Shown: positions 6,850 through 14,400 of the stretch, in pieces
How the letters are laid out: each line of letters opens with the position of its first letter
Numbering within the stretch: the first letter of the stretch is position 1
Source: Bifidobacterium breve
GTDB taxonomy: Bacteria; Actinomycetota; Actinomycetes; S36-B12; UBA5976
Direction of reading: 5' to 3'
Assembly (NCBI GenBank): GCA_945861165.1
Contig: CAMATO010000007.1
Location: forward strand, 1 to 23,604
Length of the DNA stretch: 23,604 nucleotides
Translations under genes and position numbers: made by a program
Notes under the pieces: generated by a model
Told to the model about the DNA's origin: nothing
Seen by the model: the letters and a program-made list of their open reading frames with translations, nothing else
Databases searched by the model: none

Positions 6850-7977
6850 ATGGGTGAAGATTCAAGTTCCTTAACTGTTCCGTCTTGGGAAAGAAAAAGA
6901 AAACGTAAGAACACCCCAATTTCTGCAGTAGTAGTTATTTCACTTTTAGTAGGGGGAAGTGCTGGTGGAGCATTTGGCTATTTAGCCGCAGATTTTGCTA
7001 ATGGTGTTTCTAATTCCACTTCAAAAGTTAAAGATGTCAGCAATACAAATTCGATTTCCATTAATCCAGCAACCGAGACCGTTTCCCAAATTGTGCAAAA
7101 TTTAATCCCCAGTGTGGTATCAATTCGAGCTGAAGGAAATGCCGGTTCAGGAACTGGATCTGGATTTATTTTTCGACAAGATGGTTACATTGTGACCAAC
7201 AATCACGTAGTCGCCCCTTCGGTAAACGGGGGAACACTAACTGTTTACTTGGATGACAAAACATCTTTCAAAGCAAAACTAGTGGGACGAAACGCATCTT
7301 ATGATTTAGCAGTATTAAAAATTGATGCCACAGGTTTAAAACCAGTTCAAATTGGTGACTCAAATGCCATAAATGTTGGAGATTTAACTGTCGCCTTTGG
7401 TTCCCCACTCGGGTTATCGGGAACTGTAACTTCAGGAATCGTTAGTGCCATAAATCGTCCAGTTACAGCTGGTGGCAATGATGATCAATCATTTATTTCT
7501 GCAATCCAAACTGACGCAGCAATTAACCCAGGAAATTCTGGTGGACCACTAGTTAATGGTCAAGGAGAAGTAATTGGTGTTAATTCGGCCATTGCCACAC
7601 TTGGCAATGGAACACAAAGTGGAAGTATTGGTCTAGGTTTTGCTATCCCAATTAATCAAGCTCAAAGAATTGTCACAGAAATTATTAACACTGGTAAATC
7701 AAGCACTCCAATTGCAGGCATAAGTATTGATTCCACATTTCAAGGAGAAGGCGCAAAAGTTATCGAAGTTGTGGCAGATGGTCCTGCTTCATCAACTAAC
7801 TTAAAAGTTGGCGAAATTGTCGTAAAAATAAATGGTGAAATAGTTGAAGATTCAACTGCACTAATTGTTTCAATCAGAAAAAATAATCCTGGTGACACGG
7901 TTGCGTTCACTGTTAAGGATTCAGCTGGAAAAGAAAGAGAAGTATCAGTGGTATTAGGAAGTAGAGAAGAAGGCTAG
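6850..7977 (+). CDS. htrA: HtrA/DegP-like membrane-anchored serine protease with PDZ domain
   Basis: This 375-residue envelope protease has a basic cytoplasmic N-terminus (RKRKRK, 15-20) and one transmembrane helix at about 23-48. A linker of ~30 residues precedes a trypsin-like domain (about 77-275). The catalytic triad is H119 (TNNHVV), D152 (SYDLAVLK) and S230 (NPGNSGGPL). A single C-terminal PDZ domain occupies about 280-372 (VVADGPASSTNLKVGEIVVK). The protein should sit in the cytoplasmic membrane with the protease outside, degrading or refolding damaged exported proteins. In mycobacteria the orthologous position carries sigE-rseA-htrA-tatB; sigE, rseA and tatB are missing here. The ATG at 6850 has no strong Shine-Dalgarno sequence. 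Its TAG stop lies in a CTAG that also supplies the stop of mrp on the other strand. Confidence 0.93.
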   Translation: MGEDSSSLTVPSWERKRKRKNTPISAVVVISLLVGGSAGGAFGYLAADFANGVSNSTSKVKDVSNTNSISINPATETVSQIVQNLIPSVVSIRAEGNAGSGTGSGFIFRQDGYIVTNNHVVAPSVNGGTLTVYLDDKTSFKAKLVGRNASYDLAVLKIDATGLKPVQIGDSNAINVGDLTVAFGSPLGLSGTVTSGIVSAINRPVTAGGNDDQSFISAIQTDAAINPGNSGGPLVNGQGEVIGVNSAIATLGNGTQSGSIGLGFAIPINQAQRIVTEIINTGKSSTPIAGISIDSTFQGEGAKVIEVVADGPASSTNLKVGEIVVKINGEIVEDSTALIVSIRKNNPGDTVAFTVKDSAGKEREVSVVLGSREEG

Positions 7978-9098
7978 TTAGTTAATAGTCCTAGATTTTT
8001 TCCTACTAAACCTTTAGGGCTGGTCATTAAAGCTTTAGCCATATTGATGATTTCGATGGCTGCTGGTGAATCCGGATTTGAGATAACTAAAGGTTCACCA
8101 CTATCTCCCCCTTCACGCAAGCGCACATCAAAGGGAACTTTTGCTAAGACTTTTACTTCAGTTCCTAATTCATCACTAATTGCTTTAGCAACAGTTTCTC
8201 CGCCACCTTTACCAAAAAGTTCCATAATTTCACCACAATGAGGACAAGGCACCCCTGTCATGTTTTCAATTACACCAATGACTTTTTGATGTGTTTGTTT
8301 CGCTAATGTTCCTGCTCTCACCGCAACTTCAGCAGCACTTATTTGTGGTGTTGTGACAACAATGATTTCTGATTTTGGAACAAGTTGGGCCACACTAATT
8401 GCCACATCACCTGTACCTGGCGGTAAATCTAAAAGTAAAATATCCAAATCTCCCCACCAAACATCTGTCATAAATTGTTCAACAGCTTTGTGCAGCATTG
8501 GTCCACGAAACGCAATTGGTTGGGTAACTCCACCTGGTTTAAATGCCAACATAGAAATTACTCTGACCCCATGTGCCATTTGAGGCATGATCATTCCTTC
8601 AACAACAGTTGGTGCATTGGTAACACCCATAATTCGCGGAATCGAATGACCGTAAATATCAGCGTCAAGAATTCCTACCGATAAACCAAGTTGAGAAAGA
8701 GCTATTCCTAGATTTGCTGTTAAAGAGGATTTACCCACGCCACCTTTACCTGAAGCAACGGCATAAATTCGAGTTAAATTCTTCTCCGCAGCAAAAGGAT
8801 TTTCTTTGGTTGGCCCACGAAGGAGTTCTTTAAGTTTCTTTCTTTGCTCATCATTCATAACGTCTAATACAACCTTGGTTTTAGCTGCACTATCAATTTC
8901 TTGCACAGCACTTGTGACACGTTTAATTATTTCTTCTTTTAAAGGACAGCCTGAAACTGTTAAAAAGATTTCTACCAACACATCTTGACCAGTTACTTCA
9001 ACATTTTTGACCATACCAATTTCAGTGATGGATCTTCTGATTTCTGGATCTTGCACAGTAGCAAGAGCGGTCATTACCGTGTCTTTAGTTAAAGCCAC
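7974..9098 (-). CDS. mrp: Mrp/ApbC-type P-loop ATPase, Fe-S cluster carrier
   Basis: This 374-residue protein has an N-terminal MIP18/DUF59 domain (about 4-82) and a MinD-like P-loop ATPase. The deviant Walker A is GKGGVGKS at 117-124. Switch and Walker B-like segments are ILDADIYG (143-150) and LLLDLPPGTGD. The CxxC pair C285-C288 (PCPHCG) is the expected site for a bridging [4Fe-4S] cluster. It is a cytoplasmic carrier that should hand clusters to apo-proteins. The start is ATG 9096-9098. It is downstream of DUF1003 in a minus-strand run (PRC/MgtE_N/CBS, DUF1003, mrp) with an 8-nt gap. Conservation is strong and no key residue is missing. Confidence 0.95.
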   Translation of the reverse strand: MALTKDTVMTALATVQDPEIRRSITEIGMVKNVEVTGQDVLVEIFLTVSGCPLKEEIIKRVTSAVQEIDSAAKTKVVLDVMNDEQRKKLKELLRGPTKENPFAAEKNLTRIYAVASGKGGVGKSSLTANLGIALSQLGLSVGILDADIYGHSIPRIMGVTNAPTVVEGMIMPQMAHGVRVISMLAFKPGGVTQPIAFRGPMLHKAVEQFMTDVWWGDLDILLLDLPPGTGDVAISVAQLVPKSEIIVVTTPQISAAEVAVRAGTLAKQTHQKVIGVIENMTGVPCPHCGEIMELFGKGGGETVAKAISDELGTEVKVLAKVPFDVRLREGGDSGEPLVISNPDSPAAIEIINMAKALMTSPKGLVGKNLGLLTN

Positions 9099-9106
9099 AG
9101 GATTAG

Positions 9107-9595
9107 TTAATTCTTTTTATCTTGATTGATTTGTAACTCTTCAATTAAGTCTCTTAATTCACTCTTGATGTAATCACGGGTAGCAACATCATTTAACGCT
9201 ATGCGCAAATCAGCTAGTTCGCGAGCTAAGAATTCGGTATCAGCCAATAGTCGATTCGCTTGATTACGATCTTGGGCACCTTGGACACGGTCACGATCAG
9301 TTTGTCTATTTTGGGCTAGCAAGATTAAAGGAGCGGCATAAGAAGCTTGTAAAGAAAGCATCAATGTCAAAGCTAAGAATGGCCATGGATCGACACGGTA
9401 TTGCAGTGGACCAAGGGTATTCCACGAAATCCAGGCAACAACAAAAACAGTCATTAACGCAATGAAACGCCATGAACCAATTTGTCTAGCAACTCTTTCG
9501 CTTACTAAACCAAATCTTTCAGAATCATAAACAGTCTTAAATTGCAAACCTCTGCTTCTAGGTTGATCTAAACGTGTTGATCTAATTTTTTTCAT
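9107..9595 (-). CDS. DUF1003 membrane protein
   Basis: This 162-residue protein has the DUF1003 layout: a cytoplasmic N-terminus, two transmembrane helices (about 43-61 and 71-95) and a charged C-terminal coiled coil (about 97-156). The DUF1003-type core includes GSWRFI and SLQASYAAPLILLAQNRQ. Its function is unknown. Its ATG overlaps the TGA of the upstream PRC/MgtE_N/CBS gene in an ATGA (9592-9595), so the two are translationally coupled. The same pairing (Rv1231c/Rv1232c) occurs in mycobacteria. That conserved coupling suggests the two proteins work together at the membrane, perhaps in magnesium handling, but this is an inference. Confidence 0.88.
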   Translation of the reverse strand: MKKIRSTRLDQPRSRGLQFKTVYDSERFGLVSERVARQIGSWRFIALMTVFVVAWISWNTLGPLQYRVDPWPFLALTLMLSLQASYAAPLILLAQNRQTDRDRVQGAQDRNQANRLLADTEFLARELADLRIALNDVATRDYIKSELRDLIEELQINQDKKN

Positions 9596-10839
9596 TGTCT
9601 TACCTCAACATCATCTTGATCACGCCAGTCATCAGGAAGCATGTGATCGATTACGTCATCGACTGTTACTGCTCCTAGTAAACGATTTTCTGCATCAACT
9701 ACTGGCAAGGCTACAAGATTATATGTTGCAAAATATTTTGTTACTAAAGCCAAAGTGGTATTTGGTCCTACCGGTTTTAGTTCAGAATCAATAACACTTG
9801 AAACAAGTGTTCCTGGAGATTCTCTTAATAGTCTTTGCATGTGTGCAACACCAAGATATTTTCCGGTTGGAGTATCAAGGGGAGGTCTAACAACATAAAC
9901 CTGGCTTGCTAATGATGGTGGCAATTCAGGATTTCGAATACTTGCTAAAGCATCAGCAACAGTTGCATCTGGTGTTAAGACAACTGGTTCAGTTGTCATC
10001 ATTCCACCTGCTGTGTAATCACCGTAAGTTAATAATCGACGCAAGTCATCTGCTTCTTCAGGTTCCATTAATTCCAAATACTCTTCAGCTTTTTGTGGTG
10101 GTAATTCTTTTAGTAAATCTGCTGCATCATCTGGTGCCATTTCTTCAATAACATCTGCAGCACGTTCCATTTCAAGTTTACCTACAATTGCAACACGAGT
10201 TTCTTCACTCATTTCTTCCAAAACATCGGCAAGTCTTTCGTCATCAAGTTTAGAAATAACTTCAACTTGTTTATCTAATTCTAAATCAGCTAAATATGTT
10301 GCAATATCTGGTGCTCTCATATCATTTAGAGAAGTTAATAAATTATCAAAAGGTTTACCTTGCACTTGCAAAGTTAAACCTTCAACTTCACTCCAGTCAG
10401 CAAAGAATTTTTCACCACGTTTGGTAAAACCTGATCCAGCTCGACGTAAATATAATTTTGTGATGTGCCAATCAGCACCTGGTCTTGATTGCTCCATCGC
10501 AATATCAAGCAAGCTAACTTCTTCACCAGTATTTTTCATTTTCATTTTGCGATCTAATAGTTCGCCCACGACTCTTGATTCAGAATCTCTTTGTTCAAAA
10601 CGTCGCATGTTTACCACACCAGTTGAAATTATTTGTCGAGCATCAAAATCTGTAACTCTAGACATTGGTAAAAACACCAGACGACGTTGTGGAACTTCAA
10701 CTAATAAACCAATAATTCTGGGTGGATTATTACTGTGTCTTAAATGGACAACGGTGTCACGCACTTTGCCCAGCTGATCGCCTTGCGGATCGAATACAGC
10801 TGTGCCAGTGAGGCGGGAGATGAAGATACGGTCAGACAC
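9592..10839 (-). CDS. PRC-barrel / MgtE_N / tandem-CBS protein lacking a channel domain
   Basis: This 415-residue cytoplasmic protein has three parts. Residues 1-90 are a PRC-barrel-like domain (FDPQGDQLGKVRDTVVHL). Residues about 172-270 are an MgtE_N superhelix with repeated acidic helices (LADVLEEM, AADVIEEMAPDDAADLLKEL). Residues about 278-402 are two CBS domains, TAGGMMTTEPVVLTPDATV and the DDVIDHMLPDDW segment. In MgtE these parts sense cytosolic Mg2+, but the five-helix channel domain is absent, so this is not a transporter by itself. The start is GTG 10839 with AGGAG 12 nt upstream. It heads the minus-strand run with DUF1003 and mrp. The mycobacterial counterpart is Rv1232c. It may be a Mg2+ or nucleotide-responsive partner of DUF1003. 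Confidence 0.88.
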   Translation of the reverse strand: MSDRIFISRLTGTAVFDPQGDQLGKVRDTVVHLRHSNNPPRIIGLLVEVPQRRLVFLPMSRVTDFDARQIISTGVVNMRRFEQRDSESRVVGELLDRKMKMKNTGEEVSLLDIAMEQSRPGADWHITKLYLRRAGSGFTKRGEKFFADWSEVEGLTLQVQGKPFDNLLTSLNDMRAPDIATYLADLELDKQVEVISKLDDERLADVLEEMSEETRVAIVGKLEMERAADVIEEMAPDDAADLLKELPPQKAEEYLELMEPEEADDLRRLLTYGDYTAGGMMTTEPVVLTPDATVADALASIRNPELPPSLASQVYVVRPPLDTPTGKYLGVAHMQRLLRESPGTLVSSVIDSELKPVGPNTTLALVTKYFATYNLVALPVVDAENRLLGAVTVDDVIDHMLPDDWRDQDDVEVRQ

Positions 10840-10881
10840 ATGGAAATGTTACTCCTGGGACGTGATTGACTAACACCTCAT

Positions 10882-11760
10882 ATGAAATTTACGACAGTAA
10901 ATAGCAAATTTTCCATAGATTTTATAATTTTGGCTATCGCAATTGTGGCCATCTCAACTTCTGGTCCCCTAATAACAGTCACAGCCGCTCCGGCTATTGC
11001 GATCGCATTTTGGCGATGTTTCTTAGGTGCAATAGCTACAGCCCCATTTGCATTTAAAAAAGGGTTACGAAACATAAACAAAAAAACTTTAACAACATCT
11101 ATCAGCGCCGGATTACTTTTGGGAATTCATTTTGCTGTGTGGATTCCAAGTCTTAGATTCACCACAGTTGCAGCCTCAACTGCAATGGTTGCAACTCAAC
11201 CGGCTTGGGCTGCCTTAATTGCAAAAATTAGGGGAGAAAGTTTTCCAAATAAAGTTTGGTTTGGAATCTTTGTGGCATTACTGGGAGCAATCCTTTTAAC
11301 AGGAATTGACATCTCATTAGACAGACGAGCTGTCATTGGTGATTTGCTTGCTTTACTGGGCGCAATTTTTGCAGCCCTGTATGTAACTGTTGGGTCTAGT
11401 GCTCGAAGCACTTTAACAACTGCTCAATACACAGTTATTGCATATTTTGCAGCAGCTTTTGCATTAGTAGTTTTAGCAATTGTCACCGGAATGAATTTAA
11501 CTGGTTTTAGTAGACAAGCCTGGTTCTATATTTTCTTATTAACACTTTTAGCCCAAATTCTTGGTCATACTTTGTTTAATATCACTTTAAGATCTTTGTC
11601 TGCCACAGTTGTAAGTATGGGAATATTATTTGAAATGCCCGGGTCAACAATTATTGCTGCCTTAGTTATTGGTCAAGTTCCGCCTTGGCAAACAGTTCCT
11701 GCAATTGTGTTATTAATGGTGGGAATGTTTTTTGTGGTAACAGGTTATAAAACTAAATAG
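10882..11760 (+). CDS. EamA/DMT-superfamily transporter
   Basis: This 292-residue integral membrane protein has about ten hydrophobic helices arranged as two EamA repeats, the drug/metabolite transporter fold. The first repeat contains the typical AIAFWRCFLGAIATAPF segment after helix 2. The second begins near residue 150 (GDLLALLGAIFAALYVT). Members export or import metabolites, amino acids or drugs, and the substrate cannot be predicted here. The ATG at 10882 has no Shine-Dalgarno sequence, and only 42 nt separate it from the divergent MgtE_N/CBS gene. Its stop overlaps the convergent hydrolase gene by 8 bases. Confidence 0.9.
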   Translation: MKFTTVNSKFSIDFIILAIAIVAISTSGPLITVTAAPAIAIAFWRCFLGAIATAPFAFKKGLRNINKKTLTTSISAGLLLGIHFAVWIPSLRFTTVAASTAMVATQPAWAALIAKIRGESFPNKVWFGIFVALLGAILLTGIDISLDRRAVIGDLLALLGAIFAALYVTVGSSARSTLTTAQYTVIAYFAAAFALVVLAIVTGMNLTGFSRQAWFYIFLLTLLAQILGHTLFNITLRSLSATVVSMGILFEMPGSTIIAALVIGQVPPWQTVPAIVLLMVGMFFVVTGYKTK

Positions 11761-12613
11761 ATTTTAAGAAAGTATCTAATTCAATTGCGGTTTTATCTGG
11801 CAATTCACGCGCAGGAGAGTGTGCGGCCCCAAGAATTTCAATGAAGGTCGCGTTTAAGGTTTGAGCCATTTCTATTTGTTCTTTTCTAGGCCAAGCATCA
11901 TCATTTTCCCCACGCATTACTAAAATTGGTAATTTGTGTTTACTTAGTGTTATTTTTAACTTCTCGGTTACATTCTCCACTTTCATTAATAACTCTGACA
12001 TCACTTTTAAAGATAGAGGATTTGTGTTTAACCACCTTTCTTTACGCCATTTTCTTACTGGTTTAGAAAAACTTTGTTTTCTTAAAATTGTTAAGACGAG
12101 CGTTTTAACAAACCAAATAAAAGCTAAACTTCTTCCATTTTCCACAGCTTGAACTAGAACGGGTAATCCTCCCCAGTTTTCTTTAGGTAAGGGTCCTGAT
12201 CCACTGCACAACAATGTCACTGAAGCAAAAGATTGAGGCGATTTACTAGCTGCATATTGGGCAACTATTCCGCCAAAGGAATGCCCAATTAAATGAATTG
12301 GTTCTGAAAAACTATTTGCTAAATCTATTAAATCTTGGGCAAAAGATTCAAGTGAGAAATCCTCTAATTTGTTAGAACCATAACTTGCTGGCTGACCATT
12401 TTGATCAATAGAAAAACAATGCCAGCCCAAGGAAGATAGTAAAGGTAGAACTGCTACAAAATCTTCACGACTGCCACTCCATCCTGGAACAAAGACAATG
12501 GTCCCAGCATGAATTGATTCAGGTTCAGTGACTAAAGCACCAAGCTCTTTATTTCCGGCTTTTAGTTTTACTTCACTAACTTCAACTGGATTAATTAATA
12601 ACTGCTCTTGCAT
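11753..12613 (-). CDS. Alpha/beta-hydrolase fold protein
   Basis: This is a soluble alpha/beta hydrolase of about 286 residues. The nucleophile elbow GHSFG puts the serine at about residue 112. The acid is probably D238 or D239 in GENDDAW, and the base H265 in GAAHSP. The oxyanion region VPGWSGSREDF is at about 42-52. A cap of ~70 residues between strands 6 and 7 is rich in basic residues (VRKWRKERW). The substrate is unknown. The frame extends to TTG 12626-12628, but ATG 12611-12613 begins just after the DUF3107 stop and is the more natural start. It lies downstream of DUF3107 in the same direction. No secretion signal is visible. Confidence 0.85.
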   Translation of the reverse strand: MQEQLLINPVEVSEVKLKAGNKELGALVTEPESIHAGTIVFVPGWSGSREDFVAVLPLLSSLGWHCFSIDQNGQPASYGSNKLEDFSLESFAQDLIDLANSFSEPIHLIGHSFGGIVAQYAASKSPQSFASVTLLCSGSGPLPKENWGGLPVLVQAVENGRSLAFIWFVKTLVLTILRKQSFSKPVRKWRKERWLNTNPLSLKVMSELLMKVENVTEKLKITLSKHKLPILVMRGENDDAWPRKEQIEMAQTLNATFIEILGAAHSPARELPDKTAIELDTFLKSI

Positions 12614-12617
12614 TTTG

Positions 12618-12839
12618 TTAACCGGCAAAACCTACTCTTCGTTGCTCTGAAGCACCGATTTCTACGAAAGCCAGACTTTCCCCTGGAACTAATATTTTCT
12701 TGCCCTTGTCATCAATCAGGGACAAAAGAGTCTTATTTTTTACGGCTGCTTCAACTTCTTTGGTTATTTGATCAGCAGTTGCCGTTGTTTCGAAAATGAT
12801 TTCACGAGTGGTGTTTTGAACGCCTATACGTACTTCCAT
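12618..12839 (-). CDS. Conserved actinobacterial protein DUF3107
   Basis: This 73-residue protein starts MEVRIGVQNTTREIIFET and ends GASEQRRVGFAG, matching the small DUF3107 family found across actinobacteria (mycobacterial TB9.4/Rv3208A, from memory). The fold is probably alpha/beta; residues 22-35 look helical and 45-60 form strands. Its function is unknown. The start is ATG 12837-12839, with TAGGAG about 9 nt upstream. The alpha/beta hydrolase follows after 4 nt. It is divergent from the glnA4-like gene. Confidence 0.88.
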   Translation of the reverse strand: MEVRIGVQNTTREIIFETTATADQITKEVEAAVKNKTLLSLIDDKGKKILVPGESLAFVEIGASEQRRVGFAG

Positions 12840-12984
12840 TGCCTCAGGGCTCCTAATTGCAATCTTGTTTCCCTAAGACTATTCCCATTGTTAACCCTGC
12901 GCATCCTGCCGTCTGTTTCCAAATACTTGGCAGTCGGAGTAATCTCTGGACTACTAAAAGCGTGGGAAAGTGAGGCACCTGAAA
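12840..12984. promoter_or_regulatory. Divergent DUF3107/glnA4 promoter region
   Basis: This 145-nt gap separates the minus-strand DUF3107 gene from the plus-strand catabolic operon. On + a TTGGCA (12927-12932) and a TACTAA (12952-12957) resemble promoter boxes, but their 19-nt spacing is long. A CTGCC/GGCAG pair flanks an 18-nt loop, which could be a weak operator. The clear element is the ribosome site GTGAGG (12970-12975), 9 nt before the ATG at 12985. Confidence 0.25.
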
Positions 12985-14367
12985 ATGAGCGGTTCAATCA
13001 AGCAATCAGCTGATGCTCCATTAAAGGTTTCCCAATTAGAGGCAGATATCAAATCAGGAAAAATTGACACCGTAGTTGTAGGTGTAACAGATATGCAAGG
13101 ACGTTTACAAGGTAAACGAGTTCATGCACCTTTCTTTTTAAAAGACACCATGAATCATGGCACTGAAGGTTGTAACTATTTATTAGCAGTTGATGTAGAT
13201 ATGAACACTGTTGGTGGATTTGCCATGTCATCTTGGGATTCTGGTTATGGCGACATGGTTATGGCACCAGACTTCGACACATTGAGATATATCCCGTGGC
13301 TGCCCGGAACTGCGATGGTTTTAGCTGATTTACAAAAACTTGATCACACCGATGTTTATGCATCTCCCCGACAAATACTAATTAAACAAATAAAAAGATT
13401 AAAAGAATTGAAACTTGTTCCCCATGTCGGAACAGAATTAGAATTTATTGTTTTCAAGGACACATTTGAAGAAGCCTGGGATAAGGGTTACCAAAATTTA
13501 ATTCCCGCAAACCAATACAACGTTGATTACTCACTGCTGGGAAGTTCTCGGGTTGAAGGACTAATAAGAGCCATTCGCTTAGGAATGGATGGGGCTGGTT
13601 TAGAAGTTGAATCAGCAAAAGGCGAATGTAACCTAGGCCAACATGAAATCGCTTTTAGATTTAAGGATGCTTTAACAACTGCTGATAATCATGTTATTTA
13701 TAAACTTGGTTCAAAAGAAATTGCATCAGCACAAGGTATGTCATTAACATTCATGGCTAAGTTTAATGAACGTGAAGGAAACTCCTGCCATATCCATTTA
13801 TCTGTAAGAAGTGAAAATGATGAACCAGTTATGGCTGATGCTAAAGATCCCCAAGGCTTAAGTGCATTAGGTAAATCATTTATTGCCGGACAATTGAAAT
13901 ACATGCGTGAAATGACATTGTTCTTTGCGCCAAACATTAATTCTTATAAACGCTATGTGGAAGGTTCTTTTGCCCCAACTGCCATGAAGTGGGGTCGAGA
14001 CAACAGAACTTGTGCAATTCGTTTAGTTGGAGCTGGTCATTCACTTCGTTTCGAAAACAGAGTTCCAGGTGGTGATGTGAATCCTTATTTGGCAGAAGCA
14101 GCCATGATTGCAGCAGGAATTGCAGGAATTGAAGAAAACCTAACTTTGGAACCAGCATTTGAAGGTAACGCCTATGTTTCAGATGCAGTTCGAGTTCCCT
14201 CAACTCTTGCTAAAGCAACAGAGCTTTGGGATAAGAGTGAATTTGTCACAAAAGTGTTTGGCAGTGAAGTGAAAGCACATTACTTAAACATGGCTAAAAT
14301 AGAAGTAGCCTCATTTGATAAAAGCATTACTGATTGGGAAAGAATCCGCAGTTTCGAAAGAATGTAA
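12985..14367 (+). CDS. glnA4: Glutamine synthetase-like gamma-glutamyl ligase (GlnA4/PuuA type)
   Basis: This 460-residue enzyme has the glutamine synthetase fold but resembles the ligases that glutamylate amines, not ammonia. Catalytic-barrel motifs are present: E151 and E153 (GTELEF), E209 and E214 (VESAKGE), E221 after GQH, H269 and H271 (SCHIHLSV), R341 and R346 (NRTCAIRL), and E357/R359 (FENRVPGG). The adenylylation loop of housekeeping GlnA is absent. The start is ATG 12985 behind GTGAGG; the frame opens at GTG 12970. Length and neighbours match M. tuberculosis glnA4 (Rv2860c), which sits with an amidotransferase, aldC and an SDR. In Streptomyces a GlnA4 is a gamma-glutamyl-ethanolamide synthetase. 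Putrescine or another amine is also possible. The symbol is based on cluster similarity and is not proven. Confidence 0.85.
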   Translation: MSGSIKQSADAPLKVSQLEADIKSGKIDTVVVGVTDMQGRLQGKRVHAPFFLKDTMNHGTEGCNYLLAVDVDMNTVGGFAMSSWDSGYGDMVMAPDFDTLRYIPWLPGTAMVLADLQKLDHTDVYASPRQILIKQIKRLKELKLVPHVGTELEFIVFKDTFEEAWDKGYQNLIPANQYNVDYSLLGSSRVEGLIRAIRLGMDGAGLEVESAKGECNLGQHEIAFRFKDALTTADNHVIYKLGSKEIASAQGMSLTFMAKFNEREGNSCHIHLSVRSENDEPVMADAKDPQGLSALGKSFIAGQLKYMREMTLFFAPNINSYKRYVEGSFAPTAMKWGRDNRTCAIRLVGAGHSLRFENRVPGGDVNPYLAEAAMIAAGIAGIEENLTLEPAFEGNAYVSDAVRVPSTLAKATELWDKSEFVTKVFGSEVKAHYLNMAKIEVASFDKSITDWERIRSFERM

Positions 14368-14400
14368 GACTCAAGTTTTACCTAAAAGGAGTTAATTAAA

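Noticed and set aside
6704..6919. Minus-strand open frame of 71 codons upstream of the methyltransferase
   Set aside because: It overlaps the htrA start and the dyad region, and its Phe-rich sequence has no recognisable domain; the opposite strand explains the DNA better.
10421..10777. Plus-strand open frame of 118 codons
   Set aside because: It is antisense to the PRC-barrel domain of the MgtE_N/CBS gene, with no motif or ribosome site.
12905..12940. CTGCC/GGCAG dyad as an operator for the catabolic operon
   Set aside because: The arms are only 5 bp with an 18-nt loop, which is expected by chance; mentioned only as part of the promoter region.
13049..13231. Small minus-strand frame inside the glnA4-like gene
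   Set aside because: It is only 60 codons, antisense to a conserved enzyme, with no independent signal.
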